Assembly: GCF_003014595.1 (NCBI RefSeq)
Contig: NZ_PYGK01000008.1
Location: 124,001 to 188,000, forward strand
Origin: Chitinophaga ginsengisoli
GTDB taxonomy: Bacteria > Bacteroidota > Bacteroidia > Chitinophagales > Chitinophagaceae
Length of the DNA: 64,000 nt
Direction: 5' to 3'
In this document: positions 62,023 through 64,000 of the stretch, piece after piece
How the letters are laid out: each line of letters starts with the position of its first letter
Numbering within the stretch: the stretch's first letter is position 1
Position numbers and translations under genes: made by a program
Notes under the pieces: model-generated
What the model was told of the DNA's origin: nothing
What the model saw: the letters and a program-made list of their open reading frames with translations, nothing else
Database searches by the model: none

Positions 62023-63216
62023 ATGAATCAACATATCCTTACGCCATCTCAAGCCAGGAAAATCATTCTCCACGCAGCAGGCCTCGCTAAAAGGGCACAA
62101 TTTGGAAAGGGACCCGAAGCCGTCTATCAGGTGATCGATCACCTTGGCTTTGTCCAGATCGACACAAACTACGTCGTGGAGCGTGCCCATCACCATACCT
62201 TCGCATCGCGTATACCCGATTACAAGCAGGAATGGTTGAATGATCTGCAGGAAGATGGAAGGATCTTTGAATTCTTCATTTCTGATGCAGGCTATATGCC
62301 TATGCATGACTTTCGCTTTTCCTTACCTGTAAAGGAAAGCTTTTCAGTGAATGGAAAGCCGCTCACACAGGCCGAAGGCAGTCTCATGAAAAAGATACTG
62401 GACAGAATTGAGCGCGATGGCCCACAAACGGTAAAGGACTTTGATAATGACCGGCAGGAAGCCAGTTCCGGCTGGTGGGATTGGCGGCCATCCAAGATTG
62501 CGCTGGAACGACTGTACATGGACGGAAGACTGATGTGTACACGAAATAAGGATTTCCACAAACTATATGACCTCCCCATCAACATCATCCCCTCAGACAT
62601 TGATACCACAATGCCAACACAAGAGGAATTTGCCAGGCATATCATCCGGCGTACATTGCAGGCACTGGGTATCGCGTATGTAAAGGAAATAGCCTGGCGC
62701 GCCCGCCGGGTCAAGGATAACCTGGTAAAACAGGAACTGCAAAAGCTCGTGGCTGAAGGTGAAATTATCCAGGTGGCAATCGAAGGACTTAAAAGCGCGC
62801 CCCTTTACATGTTATCCGGCTACAAAAACAAAAAGATCCAGCTGTCCGGTGAGGCTTTCATTCTTTCACCATTTGATGTACTGAACGTTTTCAGGCATCG
62901 CCTGAGGGATTTCTTTAACTTCGACTACCAGATCGAATGTTTTGTACCTGAACCTAAACGGAAGTACGGATACTTTTCATTACCTATACTAATCGGAGAT
63001 ACATTCGTAGCCCGGATGGACTCAAAAGCTGAGCGGAAACAAAAGACCTTGCTCATTCATAATCTTCACTTCGAACAGGTGGAACTAAACGAAGCAATGC
63101 TGGAAAAGCTTACCGATGCCATTAAAGCATTCGCACGATTCAACCAGTGCAGGGAGATCACGATCAAAAAATCGAACAATAAAAAGTATATCAAAGCCAT
63201 AAAGGATGGCCTCTGA
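62023..63216 (+). CDS. YcaQ/AlkX-type DNA glycosylase (HTH_42 winged-helix protein)
   Basis: The start at 62023 (MNQHILTPSQARKII, 397 residues) is chosen; the open frame to 61906 crosses the upstream terminator and adds a false hydrophobic stretch. The protein has three tandem winged-helix domains. The Q-x-D catalytic motif is seen in GFVQIDTNYVVERAHHHTFA (about residue 41), as in E. coli YcaQ, which unhooks DNA interstrand crosslinks and removes alkylated bases. Other family marks are YEARIPDYK-like FASRIPDYKQEW, WWDWRPSKIALERLYMDGRL and FILSPFDVLNVFRHRLRDFF. The stop faces that of a GNAT gene 5 bases away. Confidence 0.9.
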   Translation: MNQHILTPSQARKIILHAAGLAKRAQFGKGPEAVYQVIDHLGFVQIDTNYVVERAHHHTFASRIPDYKQEWLNDLQEDGRIFEFFISDAGYMPMHDFRFSLPVKESFSVNGKPLTQAEGSLMKKILDRIERDGPQTVKDFDNDRQEASSGWWDWRPSKIALERLYMDGRLMCTRNKDFHKLYDLPINIIPSDIDTTMPTQEEFARHIIRRTLQALGIAYVKEIAWRARRVKDNLVKQELQKLVAEGEIIQVAIEGLKSAPLYMLSGYKNKKIQLSGEAFILSPFDVLNVFRHRLRDFFNFDYQIECFVPEPKRKYGYFSLPILIGDTFVARMDSKAERKQKTLLIHNLHFEQVELNEAMLEKLTDAIKAFARFNQCREITIKKSNNKKYIKAIKDGL

Positions 63217-63221
63217 TTCTC

Positions 63222-63683
63222 CTATCCTATTTCGCACCGCATCGTTGAAAGCAGCTTTTTGAAACCTGCTTTCTCATAGGCTTTTACTGCTCCTATATTC
63301 TCTTCATACACCTCCAGGCGAACCTCTCTAACGCCCTTCGACAATACCCATTGCTTGAGTGCTGCAATTAACTGCTGGTTTAGTCCCATACCTCTATATT
63401 CCGGCATCACATACATAAAGCCAAGATGAGCATATTCCTCGTACGTTAAGTATGACTTTGCTTTTCGGATATGCGCATAACCACATCCTACCAGCGCGCC
63501 ATCCTTCTCCAATACCAGCAATTCAGCATCATCGCTTTCTATCAGGGCTTTAAGGTCGTAGTAGATAACTATTCCCTCCTTGATGGTTTCATCAAAAGGT
63601 CTTTCTGCATTCACCAATTGCTGCAGGAAACCATCGAGTACAGGCAGATCATTCAATGTGGCTCTTCTTGTTATAACATCCAT
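63222..63683 (-). CDS. GNAT-family N-acetyltransferase
   Basis: A 153-residue acetyltransferase with a full GNAT fold: start ITRRATLNDLPVLDGFLQQL, central strands LLVLEKDGALVGCGYAHIRK, acetyl-CoA loop MYVMPEYRGMGLNQQLIAAL (Q/RxxGxG/A form RGMGLN), and closing VRLEVYEENIGAVKAYEKAG followed by FKKLLSTMR. The substrate is unknown; many such enzymes acetylate amines or protein ends. It is single and convergent with the YcaQ-type gene. Confidence 0.92.
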   Translation of the reverse strand: MDVITRRATLNDLPVLDGFLQQLVNAERPFDETIKEGIVIYYDLKALIESDDAELLVLEKDGALVGCGYAHIRKAKSYLTYEEYAHLGFMYVMPEYRGMGLNQQLIAALKQWVLSKGVREVRLEVYEENIGAVKAYEKAGFKKLLSTMRCEIG

Positions 63684-63858
63684 ATCAATGCAGGCTTCAG
63701 AAACGAATTTAGTTCGCGGTTAATAAAACATCTACCCATTCATGTCAGCATGAATGACATTACCAAAGCTATTAAAATCCGGGGATTGCCTGGCTGTTAT
63801 TTTTCTTCCTGTAACGCCGTTCAATATGGCCGGATTAATTGCGTAACTTAGTCCCTGT

Positions 63859-64000
63859 ATGGTAGAAATCTTCGACAATATTAGACAGCTTTACAACTTC
63901 AGCGCTCCCTGGCGGGAACTGGAGGAGTATATCGAATTCATTTCAGAGTCCTCTTTCGAAGAAACTGCATTACACGCCAATAACAGCCCTTTTACCGTCA
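63859..64000 (+). CDS. Start of a probable AraC-family regulator, cut by the right edge
   Basis: The frame begins ATG at 63859 and stays open to the window end, giving 47 residues: MVEIFDNIRQLYNFSAPWRE and then LEEYIEFISESSFEETALHA. This start resembles a group of Chitinophaga-like AraC regulators whose N-terminal domain opens with a similar IFDNIRxxYxFxAPxxxL and FFSES stretch. The DNA-binding part lies outside. TAACTTAG at 63844, one mismatch from TAnnTTTG, is close upstream. The identity is tentative. Confidence 0.5.
   Translation, partial: MVEIFDNIRQLYNFSAPWRELEEYIEFISESSFEETALHANNSPFTV

Noticed and set aside
1..64000. Search for tRNA or rRNA genes, CRISPR arrays, insertion sequences, integrases and phage genes
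   Set aside because: None was recognised by eye: no regularly spaced direct repeats, no transposase or integrase motifs and no tRNA-like clover leaf. A covariance-model scan would be needed to exclude small RNAs.

Overview
The window looks like chromosomal DNA of a glycan-degrading Bacteroidota, most like Chitinophaga or a relative. This rests on two SusC/SusD pairs, a hybrid two-component sensor with propeller, kinase, receiver and AraC parts, a FecI/FecR-type sigma/anti-sigma pair, many lipoproteins, weak Shine-Dalgarno signals and occasional TAnnTTTG promoter elements. No tRNA, rRNA, CRISPR array, transposase or phage gene was seen. Genus assignment is inference from gene content only.

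Layout. 1-7.2 kb: the tail of an unrecognised protein cut by the left edge; a small lipoprotein; a 1143-residue ThuA / sugar-dehydrogenase / PKD / cytochrome c / carbohydrate-binding fusion; a divergent NrtR/AraR-like regulator with a ruined Nudix box and a 23-bp palindrome beside it; and the mismatch glycosylase mug. 7.2-16.5 kb, minus strand: an isolated acetolactate synthase pair (ilvB, ilvN) behind a GNAT acetyltransferase and an AraC regulator, next to a tripartite TolC/HlyD/MFS efflux operon headed by another AraC regulator. 16.6-29.9 kb: a VOC protein, then polysaccharide utilisation locus 1 (hybrid sensor, SusC, SusD, GH43, GH30 subfamily 8 glucuronoxylanase) ending in a relic of a CE1-type esterase gene. 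29.9-44.5 kb: locus 2 (ECF sigma factor, FecR-like anti-sigma, STN-bearing SusC, SusD, DUF1735/F5-8C surface protein, GxGYxYP protein, GH2 beta-galactosidase, GH29 alpha-L-fucosidase), closed by a strong terminator.

44.6-64 kb: a lone gene whose C-terminal domain looks like the CheD/CNF1 glutamine-deamidase fold behind a low-complexity leader (the most novel item here); a DUF2652 cyclase-like protein; an ABC exporter with a NEW3-domain protein; an esterase/PA14 protein; a 1137-residue lipoprotein with a dehydrogenase-like propeller, HEAT repeats and a cytochrome c domain; a leucine-rich-repeat protein; a DinB protein; a metzincin-like lipoprotein with DUF5648 repeats; a four-segment membrane protein; an aldo/keto reductase; a YcaQ-type DNA glycosylase; a GNAT acetyltransferase; and the start of a probable AraC regulator cut by the right edge.

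How the parts work together. Locus 1 should sense xylan fragments through the hybrid sensor, import them through SusC/SusD and cut glucuronoxylan (GH30_8) and its pentose side groups or oligomers (GH43). Locus 2 should be controlled by contact between the STN domain of its SusC and the FecR-like protein, releasing the sigma factor; its enzymes suggest a fucosylated, galactose-containing glycan. Two unrelated heme-bearing exported proteins suggest extracytoplasmic oxidation of sugars. All functions are read from motifs and family knowledge; no database search was possible.
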